Assembly (NCBI RefSeq): GCF_042665155.1 | Contig: NZ_JBHTCG010000028.1 | Coordinates: 1-64,000, forward strand | From: Sphaerisporangium rhizosphaerae | GTDB taxonomy: Bacteria > Actinomycetota > Actinomycetes > Streptosporangiales > Streptosporangiaceae | Direction: 5' to 3' | Length of the DNA stretch: 64,000 nucleotides | In this document: one piece after another, positions 15,952 through 23,100 of the stretch | Layout: each line of letters starts with the position of its first letter | How positions within the stretch are numbered: the stretch's first letter is position 1 | Program-made: the position numbers and the translations under genes | Notes under the pieces: generated by a model | Databases searched by the model: none | What the model was told of the DNA's origin: nothing | What the model saw: the letters and a program-made list of their open reading frames with translations, nothing else

Positions 15952-16086
15952 ATGCCCGTCGAGTTTCTCGGTATCGGCGGGACCAACGACGGCTCCGAAA
16001 CCTCGCCGCGCCCCGGTCCCTCGTTCGGCAACCAGGACACACTCCGTCTCGCCCGGGCCGCCGCGCTCAGCTCGGTGGGATCATGA
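15952..16086 (+). pseudogene. N-terminal stub of an alkanesulfonate-monooxygenase-like gene
   Basis: A 44-codon frame starts at ATG 15952 after a good AGGAAGG site. Residues 1-20 are MPVEFLGIGGTNDGSETSPR and the frame continues to TLRLARAA, which corresponds to the start of SsuD-like LLM monooxygenases (normally about 350-390 residues). It then runs into SVGS and a stop that overlaps the permease start by ATGA at 16083. As with the stub at 13419, start and coupling are kept while the catalytic body is gone. Confidence 0.7.
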
Positions 16087-16952
16087 CGCTCTCCGGCACC
16101 CGGACGGTGCTGGGCGTCCAGCGGGACGAACTCCCGCCGAAGGTCGTCCCGACCCGTCATCCGCTGCGCTGGGCGTCGACCGCTCTCGTGCTGCTCCTGC
16201 TCGCGATGGCGGCCAACTCGCTCGCCACCAACCCCGCATGGGACTGGGGGATCGTCGGACAGTACCTGTTCGCGCCCTCGGTCCTGCGCGCGGTGGGACT
16301 CACCCTGGAGCTGACCGCGTTCGGCATCGTCCTCGGATTCGCCCTGGGCACCGTACTGGCCCTCATGCGCCTGTCGCCCAACCGGCTGCTGTCGTCGGTG
16401 GCCTGGGGCTACGTCTGGCTCTTCCGCTCGGTACCACTGATCCTGCAGTTGCTGTTCTGGTACAACCTGGCGCTGCTGTATCCCCGGCTGTCGTTCGGGG
16501 TTCCTTTCGGACCCGGGTTCTTCGCCGTCGGCACCATGGACCTCATCGGGCCGCTGACCGCCGCCGCCCTCGGCCTGGCACTGCACCAGGCCGCGTACGC
16601 CGCCGAGATCGTACGGGGCGGGCTGCTGTCGGTGGACCCGGGCCAGCGGCAGGCCGCCGCGGCGCTGGGCATCCCCCGCGTGCGCCGGCTGTTCCGGATC
16701 ATCCTGCCGCAGGCGATGCGCACCATCGTGCCGAACGCGGGCAACGAGATCATCGGCCTGGTCAAGGGAACGTCGGTCGTCTACATCATGGCGCTGCCCG
16801 AGCTGTTCTACCAGGTGCAGGTGATCTACATGCGCAACGGCCGGGTGATGGCCCTGCTGCTGGTGGCGGCCGTCTGGTACCTGGTCCTGACCACGGTGCT
16901 GTCGGTCGTGCAGTACTACGTCGAGCGTCACTACGGCAGAGGGCGCTCATGA
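16083..16952 (+). CDS. Amino acid ABC transporter permease
   Basis: 289 residues. After a basic N-terminus, LVLLLLAMAANSLA is the first membrane segment. The permease body matches the HisM/GlnP family: LRAVGLTLELTAFGIVLGFALGTVLAL (about residues 63-89), WLFRSVPLILQLLFWYNLALL (about 114-134) and the EAA loop region ALHQAAYAAEIVRGGLLSVDPGQRQAAAALG (about 167-197), which contacts the ATPase. This family imports polar amino acids and cystine. It forms one operon with the ATPase (ATGA overlap) and the binding protein. Translation is probably coupled to the short monooxygenase stub upstream. Confidence 0.9.
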   Translation: MTLSGTRTVLGVQRDELPPKVVPTRHPLRWASTALVLLLLAMAANSLATNPAWDWGIVGQYLFAPSVLRAVGLTLELTAFGIVLGFALGTVLALMRLSPNRLLSSVAWGYVWLFRSVPLILQLLFWYNLALLYPRLSFGVPFGPGFFAVGTMDLIGPLTAAALGLALHQAAYAAEIVRGGLLSVDPGQRQAAAALGIPRVRRLFRIILPQAMRTIVPNAGNEIIGLVKGTSVVYIMALPELFYQVQVIYMRNGRVMALLLVAAVWYLVLTTVLSVVQYYVERHYGRGRS

Positions 16953-17710
16953 CGACGATGGTGGAACTGCGTGACGTGCACAAACACTTCGGCCCGCTGC
17001 ACGTGCTGCGCGGAGTGAGCCTGAGCGTGCGGCAGGGCGAGGTGGCCGTGATCCTCGGCCCGTCGGGCTCGGGCAAGTCGACGCTGCTGCGGACGATCAA
17101 CCATCTGGAGAAGGTGGAGTCGGGGACGGTCGAGATCGAGGGCGAGCTGCTCGGCTACAGAAGGTCGGGCGATCGGCTGCACGAACTGCACGAGCGGGAG
17201 ATCCTCCGGCAGCGGACGCGGATCGGTTTCGTCTTCCAGAACTTCAACCTCTTCCCGCACCTCACCGTGCGGCAGAACGTGGCCGAGGCGCCGCTCTCGG
17301 CACAGAAGCGGTCCAGGGCCGAGGTCGGGATCCTGGTGACCCGGCTGCTCGACCGGGTCGGCCTGGCGGACAAGGCGGACGCCTACCCGCGCACCTTGTC
17401 CGGTGGCCAGCAACAGCGGGTGGCCATCGCCCGGGCGCTGGCGCTGGAGCCCAAGGTCGTGCTGTTCGACGAGCCGACCTCGGCGCTGGACCCCGAACTC
17501 GTCGGCGAGGTCCTCGAAGTGATGAAGGACCTGGCCCGCACCGGCACGACCATGCTCGTCGTCACCCATGAGATCGGCTTCGCCCGCGAGGTGGCCGACA
17601 CGGTCGTCTTCATGGACGCCGGACAGATCCTCGAACAAGGACCCCCGTCCCAGGTCCTGGACGATCCGCTGCACGAACGCACCCGCGCCTTCATCGGCAA
17701 AGTCCTCTGA
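16949..17710 (+). CDS. Amino acid ABC transporter ATP-binding protein
   Basis: 253 residues. All nucleotide-binding motifs are intact: Walker A GPSGSGKST (about residues 36-44), Q-loop FVFQNFNLFPHLTV (about 93-106), signature LSGGQQQR (about 150-157), Walker B VVLFDEPTSALD (about 170-181) and the switch histidine in VVTHE (about 203-207). The sequence is of the GlnQ/HisP type that energises polar amino acid uptake. It overlaps the permease by ATGA and is followed 15 bases later by the binding-protein gene. Confidence 0.93.
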   Translation: MTTMVELRDVHKHFGPLHVLRGVSLSVRQGEVAVILGPSGSGKSTLLRTINHLEKVESGTVEIEGELLGYRRSGDRLHELHEREILRQRTRIGFVFQNFNLFPHLTVRQNVAEAPLSAQKRSRAEVGILVTRLLDRVGLADKADAYPRTLSGGQQQRVAIARALALEPKVVLFDEPTSALDPELVGEVLEVMKDLARTGTTMLVVTHEIGFAREVADTVVFMDAGQILEQGPPSQVLDDPLHERTRAFIGKVL

Positions 17711-17724
17711 CGCTAGGAACCATC

Positions 17725-18732
17725 ATGCGCTCTTCTCCCAGGTGGGCCGCCTCCGCCGTGCCCGCGATGCTCCTGGCCCTCGCCGTCGCCGCGTGCGGCG
17801 CCGAGCCGACCGACGCCGCCAAGGGCGCCGCCACGAGCGCCCCCACCGGCGCGAACGCCGCCGCCGGAGCCGACAGGAAGATCAACACCGGCCCCGACCA
17901 GAACCGCGTGCGCGCGCGGAAGGTCGACTCCATCGCCGCGCAGGTGCCCGCCGCCATCGCGGCGGACGGCAGGCTCGCCGTCGGCCACAGCGGCCAGGGC
18001 GCTCCGCCGCTGGGCTTCCTCGCCGACGACGACACGACGTACATCGGCGTGGAGACCGACATCGCCCAGCTCGTCGCCGACGTCCTCGGCCTGGAGGTGA
18101 AGCAGGAGATCACCTCCTGGGAGAACCTCTTCGTGGGCGCGAAGTCCGGAAAACTGGAGGTCGTCTTCAACAACGTCACGGTCACCGAAGAGCGCAAGGA
18201 CATCTACGACTTCGCGACCTACCGCGTGGACCAGCTCGCCTGGCAGGTACCCAAGAGCAGCCCGATCACGTCGATCAGCAAGCCCGCCGACATCGCCGGG
18301 CTGCGGGTCTCCGTCGGGTCGGGAACCAACCAGGAGAAGATCCTCCTCGACTGGGACGCGCAGAACAAGGCGGCCGGTCTCAAGCCGGCCGAGATCCAGT
18401 ACTACACCGCCTTCGGCGACGCCCTGCTCGCGCTGAAGTCAGGACGCATCCAGGCGTACTTCGGGCCGAATCCGTCCATCGCCTACAACGTCACGGTGAG
18501 CGGCGACTCCCGGATCGCCGGCACCGCCTCGGGCGCCGGTCCTGATCTGCAGGGCCTCATCGCGGCGATGACCAAGAAGGACAACGGCCTGGTCAAGCCC
18601 CTCAACGAGGCGCTGAACACGGTGATCAAGGACGGGAGGTACAAGGAAGTGCTCGACCGCTGGGGCCTGGGCAACGAGGCGATCCCCGAGTCGCAGATCA
18701 ACCCGCCGGGCCTGCCCCGCCAGTCGAGCTGA
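17725..18732 (+). CDS. ABC transporter substrate-binding lipoprotein (family 3)
   Basis: 335 residues. A lipoprotein signal (MRSSPRWAAS, hydrophobic stretch, lipobox VAAC with Cys24) is followed by a linker rich in Ala, Thr and Gly and a family 3 solute-binding fold: LAVGHSGQGAPPLGFLADDDTTYIGVETDIAQLVADVLG, VVFNNVTVTEERKDIYDFATY (about residues 149-169) and LRVSVGSGTNQEKILLDW. It captures a small amino-acid-like ligand outside the cell for the permease and ATPase upstream. With flavin monooxygenases alongside, the cargo may be a sulfur-containing amino acid derivative; this is inference. Confidence 0.9.
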   Translation: MRSSPRWAASAVPAMLLALAVAACGAEPTDAAKGAATSAPTGANAAAGADRKINTGPDQNRVRARKVDSIAAQVPAAIAADGRLAVGHSGQGAPPLGFLADDDTTYIGVETDIAQLVADVLGLEVKQEITSWENLFVGAKSGKLEVVFNNVTVTEERKDIYDFATYRVDQLAWQVPKSSPITSISKPADIAGLRVSVGSGTNQEKILLDWDAQNKAAGLKPAEIQYYTAFGDALLALKSGRIQAYFGPNPSIAYNVTVSGDSRIAGTASGAGPDLQGLIAAMTKKDNGLVKPLNEALNTVIKDGRYKEVLDRWGLGNEAIPESQINPPGLPRQSS

Positions 18733-18744
18733 CCGAGGACGGAC

Positions 18745-18810
18745 ATGCCTGTGACATCGCTGATCACCGGGCCCGCCCCCGGCGCGGTCGTGGCCGAGGT
18801 GACCCGGTGA
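18745..18810 (+). other. 21-codon coupled microORF before the GNAT gene
   Basis: ATG 18745 opens a 21-residue frame (MPVTSLITGPAPGAVVAEVT plus Arg) whose TGA overlaps the GTG start of the acetyltransferase (GTGA at 18807). It has the same layout as the two monooxygenase stubs in this operon, but I cannot assign its sequence to a family. It may be a third deletion remnant or a leader peptide. Confidence 0.45.
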
Positions 18811-19517
18811 CGCATCCGCTGGACAACCCCGCATGGGCCTCGCTCACCGGGCCGCACGCGCACCTGGCCGAAGTACGCGGCGCCGTCCGGCGCTACCCGG
18901 CGGACATGTCTCCCTTCCTGGCGGTCGGAAGCGAGCCGTCGGACGCCGACTGGGACGACATCGCCGCGTTGTCGGGCACGGGCGCCGTCGTGTCCGTGGC
19001 CGGCGCCACGACCTCACCCCCGGCCGGCTGGGAGGTGGTACAGGTCATTCCAGGTGTCCAGATGTCGGGCGCCGCGGTGTTCGGCGCACCCGACGAGGAG
19101 GCGGTACGCCTGACCGCGGCCGACGTGCCCGAGATGCTCGACCTCGCCGGACGCACCCAGCCGGGCCCCTTTCTCCCGCGCACCATCGGCCTCGGCACCT
19201 ACCTCGGAATCCGCCGCGGCGGCACGCTGGTCGCCATGGCGGGTGAGCGGCTGCACCCGCCCGGCTGGACCGAGATCAGTGCCGTCTGCACCGACACCGC
19301 GTTCCGAGGTCAGGGCCTGGCCACCCGCCTGGTGCTGGCGGTCGCCGCGGGCATCCGGGCACGAGGGGAGATCCCGTTCCTGCACGCCGCGGCGAACAAC
19401 ACCGGCGCGATCCGCCTGTACGAATCGCTCGGGTTCTCCCTACGGCGCAGGCCGTCCTTCAACGCCCTCCGCGTCCCCGCGAACGAGGTGGTCAGCGCCT
19501 CCCGCACGCGACCCTGA
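18807..19517 (+). CDS. GNAT family N-acetyltransferase
   Basis: 236 residues, GTG start coupled to the microORF. The C-terminal half is a GNAT fold of the FR47-like type: GTYLGIRRGGTLVAMAGERLHPPGWTEISAVCTDTAFRGQGLATRLVLAVAAGI (about residues 131-183), where RGQGLA is the acetyl-CoA pyrophosphate-binding motif, followed by LHAAANNTGAIRLYESLGF. The N-terminal 120 residues form a divergent, probably degenerate GNAT-like half. In the Bacillus ytmI operon an acetyltransferase acts on S-alkylcysteines next to similar transporters and monooxygenases; a comparable role here is possible but not shown by the sequence. Confidence 0.8.
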   Translation: MTHPLDNPAWASLTGPHAHLAEVRGAVRRYPADMSPFLAVGSEPSDADWDDIAALSGTGAVVSVAGATTSPPAGWEVVQVIPGVQMSGAAVFGAPDEEAVRLTAADVPEMLDLAGRTQPGPFLPRTIGLGTYLGIRRGGTLVAMAGERLHPPGWTEISAVCTDTAFRGQGLATRLVLAVAAGIRARGEIPFLHAAANNTGAIRLYESLGFSLRRRPSFNALRVPANEVVSASRTRP

Positions 19518-19550
19518 GAGCTCCCCGCGCGCCCGCGAGGCGTCGTGCGC

Positions 19551-19650
19551 CTAACGGGCTTCGAGCAGCGCCGGGAGGTGGTCCTCGCTCCAGGCGCGTG
19601 CGGCCGCGATCAGGGTCAGCAGGCTGCGTCCGAGTGCCGTCGGCGGCCAG
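19551..19650 (-). pseudogene. 3' fragment of an HxlR-type regulator gene
   Basis: Read on the minus strand, about 32 codons end in TAG (CTA at 19551-19553) and encode PTALGRSLLTLIAAARAWSE then DHLPALLEAR. This is the end of the HxlR winged-helix family (LTxLGRSLL, then an amphipathic helix). The DNA-binding part is absent; homology stops near 19650, where an unrelated fragment begins on the other strand. No functional product is expected. Confidence 0.65.
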
Positions 19651-19651
19651 G

Positions 19652-19851
19652 GACACGGTCGTCGACTGGCTCATGCTCACCCCGCCCGCGCTGCTGGACG
19701 CGACCGGGGCGAGGACCGGGCGGTACCGGATCGGAGGCGAGACCGTGCCGTCGGCGTCCGCGCGACTGTCCTACGCCGACCTGGCGGTGGCGGTGGTGGA
19801 CGAGATCGACACGCCCGGCACCACCGCGCCCGCGTCTCGGTCTTCGACTGA
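19652..19851 (+). pseudogene. Frameshifted 3' fragment of an NAD(P)-dependent epimerase gene
   Basis: From 19652 the frame reads DTVVDWLMLTPPALLDATGA, then RTGRYRIGGE and LSYADLAVAVVDEIDTP, the C-terminal part of NmrA/SDR-type NAD(P)H-binding proteins. After the TP codons the frame must shift by one base to give RHHRARVSVFD and a TGA at 19849-19851, which is the usual family end; loss of one C in a C-run near 19813 explains this. The Rossmann N-terminus is missing. Together with the HxlR fragment this is a divergent gene pair whose shared promoter and both 5' halves were deleted. Confidence 0.7.
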
Positions 19852-20275
19852 GTGCGCCGTGCACGAACGTCCACCGGCGCGGACGCCGTAACAGGCGCCG
19901 GCATCGCCGTACCACGCCCCGCCGCCCCGGCGCCGATCACCTACAGCACGTGGCCGGGGGTGGAGGGCCGAGGCGGGTGAGGGTGGGTGCTCACCGCACT
20001 CAAGATCACCCGCGTCCACACCATAATTCGCGCGCGACTCCGTCACGCTAAGTTCCTGCCGATGATGAGGCGCCGTGTACAGAGCCGGGCCGAAAAGGGG
20101 CCGCGTCCAGGACCGCGAGGCCGCGGGGAAACCACGCACATAACGAAGTGAAATGCGGCTCGTATATTGTCCGAACCCGTAGATCCTCGTTGCGGGCCGC
20201 GGCGGGCCAAGGGCGCCCGCACCGCGGGCCCGGCCGCGCACGGCGGGCGCGGAGGCGAATACAGGGAGGCACGGC
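19852..20275. other. Intergenic region before the methyltransferase
   Basis: These 424 bases contain no supportable gene. The stretch from about 20015 to 20175 is less GC-rich than its surroundings (for example TAATTCGCG and CGTATATTGTCCGAA), suggesting promoters for the methyltransferase. It also marks the boundary between the decayed sulfur region and the peptide cluster. Confidence 0.4.
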
Positions 20276-21013
20276 GTGGACGGAAATAGCCGGGAACAGG
20301 TGGCGGGTCACCAGGAGAACGGCGAATTGAACCTCGGTTACGTCGTCGACCTCTATCGGAAATACGCCGACGACCTGCGGGCCGTGCGCGTCGAACAGCA
20401 CGCGCTGCGCGCCGCGAACCCGGGGGCCGCGACGAAACTGGACGACCTCGAGGCCGAGATCACCTACCTGATGGTGCGCGAGCACCGTCCCGAGGAGGTC
20501 GTCGAGATCGGCTCGCTGGACGGATGGTCGACCACCTGGCTGTTGCGCGCCCTGCGGGACAACGGCTCCGGGCACCTGTACACCTACGACCTGATCGACA
20601 ACGCGCGCCGCAACGTGCCCGAGGACCTGTCGGCCGGCCGGTGGACGTTCGTGCGCGGCGACGCGCGCGAGATGCTCGCCGGCCACGACCACGAGATCGA
20701 CTACCTGTTCGTGGACGCGGCGCACACCAGGAGCTTCGCGCGCTGGTACGTCAACGAGCTGTTCCCGACGGTCCCCGCCGGGGTGCCGGTGAGCGTGCAC
20801 GACGTGTTCCACACCAGGCGGCCGTGGCCGTTCAGCGAGGGCCGCGTGGTGCTGTCGTGGCTGGCCGAGCGGGGCATCGGATACTTCACCGCCTCGCGCG
20901 CCGCCGCGCCGGAGGTCAACCGCGGGCTGGCGGAGCTGAAGGAGTCCCTGGAGCTGAGCGAGGCCGTGCACACCGGGCGCAACGACCCGATGCTGTGCTT
21001 CTACATGCGCTGA
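20276..21013 (+). CDS. Class I SAM-dependent methyltransferase
   Basis: 245 residues, GTG start preceded by AGGGAGG. VVEIGSLDGWSTTWLLRAL (about residues 75-93) is the SAM-binding glycine loop. YTYDLID is the acidic strand 2, and IDYLFVDAAHTRSFARWYVNEL (about 141-162) is strand 4 with the DAxH motif of Methyltransf_24/cephalosporin-hydroxylase-like enzymes. It is the leftmost gene that plausibly belongs to the peptide cluster; such enzymes methylate O or N atoms in small molecules. It ends 20 bases from the convergent LuxR-type regulator. Cluster membership is inferred from position. Confidence 0.78.
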   Translation: MDGNSREQVAGHQENGELNLGYVVDLYRKYADDLRAVRVEQHALRAANPGAATKLDDLEAEITYLMVREHRPEEVVEIGSLDGWSTTWLLRALRDNGSGHLYTYDLIDNARRNVPEDLSAGRWTFVRGDAREMLAGHDHEIDYLFVDAAHTRSFARWYVNELFPTVPAGVPVSVHDVFHTRRPWPFSEGRVVLSWLAERGIGYFTASRAAAPEVNRGLAELKESLELSEAVHTGRNDPMLCFYMR

Positions 21014-21033
21014 CCGCGGGCGGCCGGCGCCGG

Positions 21034-22005
21034 TCAGACCCAGCCGCGCCGGCTGGCCTCGGTGCCGGCCTGGAACCGGCTGACCGCGTTCAGGCGCTCG
21101 GTCAGGGCGTTCATCATGCGCTGGACGCTGCGCAGCGAGATGGCCAGGTTGCGCGCCGCCGACTCGTCGGTGTGGCCGTCGGCGAGCAGCCGCAGGAGGC
21201 TGTGCTCCTGCGGGGTGAGCCCGTGCTCGTTGCGGGCGGGCGGCTCGGTGATCGGGGTGCCGCTGCTCCACACCTGCTCGAACAGGGCGTACAGGCCGGT
21301 GACGACGCCGCGGCTGCGCAGTTCGAGCGCGCCGCGGGTGGGGTCGATGGGATCCAGGGGGACCAGCGCGATCTCGCGGTCCACGATGACCAGCCGCATG
21401 GGCAGGTTCGGCACCGTGCGGCACTGCTCGCCGAGGGCGACCATGGAGCGGGCGTAGGAGAGGGTGACCGGGTCGTTGCGGATGCTGTCGAGATAGACGG
21501 TGCGGATCTTGACCCCGCGGCCGAGCGCGATCTGGTTGAGCGGCTTCTCCGACTCGATGGTGGAGGGGTTCTGCGCGCCCCCGGGGCTCAGGGAGACGCA
21601 TTCGACCACGGCGCTGTGCGACAGCTCCGCCAGCCGGTCGCGCACGGTGTCCAGCCCGTTGAGGCGGCGCCCCTCCTCCGACTGCTCCTGCTCGGCGTAG
21701 GCGGCCGCGATGGAGGCGATGGAGGCGCGGGCGCCTTCGAGTTGCTGCTGGCGGGTGCCGAGCTCGGCCTCGACGCGGGCGAGCAGCGCCGTCAGGCCGG
21801 CCTGGGGCCGCACCGCCCGCACCGTCCCGTCTTCGATGGTGGAGCGGACCAGGGCCAGGTCGATGAGGGTGTCGAGCGCCTCACGGACGTCGTCGGTCGT
21901 CAGGCCCAGATGGGCGGCGATATCGGCCACACCGAAATCGGGGCGGTCCAACATGGTGCGGTAGATGGCCTCATCGCGGGTGGACAGCCCCAGCGCGCTC
22001 AGCAC
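21034..22005 (-). CDS. TrmB-like/LuxR-type transcriptional regulator
   Basis: 323 residues, GTG start at 22005 with GGGAGG upstream. The N-terminus (LGLSTRDEAIYRTMLDRPDFGVADIAAHLGL) is a TrmB-like winged helix and is followed by a coiled-coil stretch (about residues 75-110). The C-terminus (GLTPQEHSLLRLLADGHTDESAARNLAISLRSVQRMMNALTERL, about 263-306) is a LuxR-type DNA-binding helix-turn-helix. This two-HTH layout is common for pathway regulators in actinomycete natural product clusters. It is transcribed away from the SARP side across a 541-base AT-richer spacer that could hold its own and its targets' promoters. Confidence 0.82.
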   Translation of the reverse strand: MLSALGLSTRDEAIYRTMLDRPDFGVADIAAHLGLTTDDVREALDTLIDLALVRSTIEDGTVRAVRPQAGLTALLARVEAELGTRQQQLEGARASIASIAAAYAEQEQSEEGRRLNGLDTVRDRLAELSHSAVVECVSLSPGGAQNPSTIESEKPLNQIALGRGVKIRTVYLDSIRNDPVTLSYARSMVALGEQCRTVPNLPMRLVIVDREIALVPLDPIDPTRGALELRSRGVVTGLYALFEQVWSSGTPITEPPARNEHGLTPQEHSLLRLLADGHTDESAARNLAISLRSVQRMMNALTERLNAVSRFQAGTEASRRGWV

Positions 22006-22546
22006 CGTTACCTCCCTGCACAGTGAAAGCGGCGCCTCCTGCGCCTTTTCTTCGACCCACTGTCGCCCGGTGAGATGGGGGCTGATTCAAAATTAAATCG
22101 AATGACCTGGCTTGCTCAGGGTGACTGCCGTTGACGGCTGGTAGCACCGGAGATTGCCTTGACTATCGAAGTCATTCACCCTGCAAGTCTTCTTCCATCC
22201 CCCCGCTCGCCCGTAATATAGATCAAGTGACCTTTTCCTCGCAAGGTCGTCCGAAATGCCCGGGGGAATCTCGCGGACGGTTACTCTCCGAAGTCGCACG
22301 CGCGGATTTCGCGCCCCACTGAGCCCCTGACCTGGGCCGTCCGGCGAACGCCCCATTTTCCGCGGCGGCCGGCGATGCCGCCGCCCGCGCGGCCGCCGCT
22401 GGCGGAAGGCCGCCAGGCGGCCTCGCGCCAACCCCTAGCCGATGACATCAGGGGGCCGGCAACGCATTGTGGGGTGAGCCGCCCGGGGAAAGCGGTCCGT
22501 ACGGGGCGGATGTCGAAGCATTCAGGCGAAGGAGAGTGCGAGAATC
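22006..22546. other. Long AT-richer regulatory spacer
   Basis: 541 bases between two divergent units: the LuxR-type gene (-) and the small-gene/SARP operon (+). From about 22085 to 22260 the base composition drops well below the surroundings, with TTCAAAATTAAATCG and CGTAATATAGATCAAG. TTGACT at 22157 is a possible -35. The element ATCGAA is seen near 22096 and 22162 and TCGAAGCATTC near 22512. No gene is supported. Confidence 0.5.
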
Positions 22547-22825
22547 ATGGCCTACCTCACGAAGATCGTCCGCCGGCACCTGGCCACGCTGGCAATTGTC
22601 GCGACCGCTCTTGCGAGCGCCGCCATTATGTGGGTCGATCCCGGCATACCGTGGCAGCCTGACGGGGGTTTCGGCTGGGGCGACCCCCATGCCATGGGCG
22701 AGACCGTCGACTACGGCCCGCCCGACGGCACCGGTTTCGGCTGGGGGTTCGCCCTGCGGCCGGCGGACGGGCCGGCGGCCGGCGGCGCCGGGGCCGCGCC
22801 ACCCGCCACGTCGGTGGGCCTCTGA
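22547..22825 (+). CDS. Small exported or membrane-anchored protein, unknown
   Basis: 92 residues; ATG at 22547 is preceded by GAAGGAGAG. Residues 1-30 have a basic start (MAYLTKIVRRH) and one hydrophobic segment (LATLAIVATALASAAIMWV), so it is probably inserted in or exported across the membrane. The rest is Gly/Pro/Trp-rich with two similar elements, DGGFGWGDPH (about 39-48) and DGTGFGWGFALRP (about 60-72). I do not recognise a family. It overlaps the next small gene by one base (TGATG) and precedes the SARP gene, so it likely belongs to the regulatory operon. Confidence 0.6.
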   Translation: MAYLTKIVRRHLATLAIVATALASAAIMWVDPGIPWQPDGGFGWGDPHAMGETVDYGPPDGTGFGWGFALRPADGPAAGGAGAAPPATSVGL

Positions 22826-23076
22826 TGCGGATGTCCGCCCTGCGGGTCGCGCCCCTGGTCTCGTGCGACGCGGACGGCTGGCGGGAGCGGGTGCTGGTCA
22901 ACGCCACGGCCGGGGACGGCCTCGAACACATCCAGGTGCGCGCCGGCCCCCAGGGCCTGGACATCTTCGCCTTTTACCGGGTGGCCACGGCGCAGGAGGC
23001 CGACGTCAGGCTCAGAAGACTGGTCGAGACCACGATCGCGAACACACCTGAGCTCCAGTTCTGGAGAATCGTTTAA
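22825..23076 (+). CDS. Small cytoplasmic protein, unknown
   Basis: 83 residues, starting at the ATG in a TGATG overlap. It begins MRMSALRVAPLVSCDADGW and contains LEHIQVRAGPQGLDIFAFYRV, then a helical QEADVRLRRLVETTIANTP and a short end QFWRIV. The predicted alternation of strands and helices suggests a small alpha/beta fold. I do not recognise the family. The stop is 24 bases before the SARP start, so the three genes probably form one transcript. Confidence 0.6.
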   Translation: MRMSALRVAPLVSCDADGWRERVLVNATAGDGLEHIQVRAGPQGLDIFAFYRVATAQEADVRLRRLVETTIANTPELQFWRIV

Positions 23077-23100
23077 TTCCCGCACCTTGAAGGTGGTCTC

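Noticed and set aside
22093..22431. A 112-codon minus-strand frame in the LuxR/SARP spacer
   Set aside because: The N-terminal half is Arg-rich noise, there is no convincing ribosome site and no family match. It lies in an AT-richer region better explained as regulatory, though a shorter gene at its 3' end cannot be excluded.
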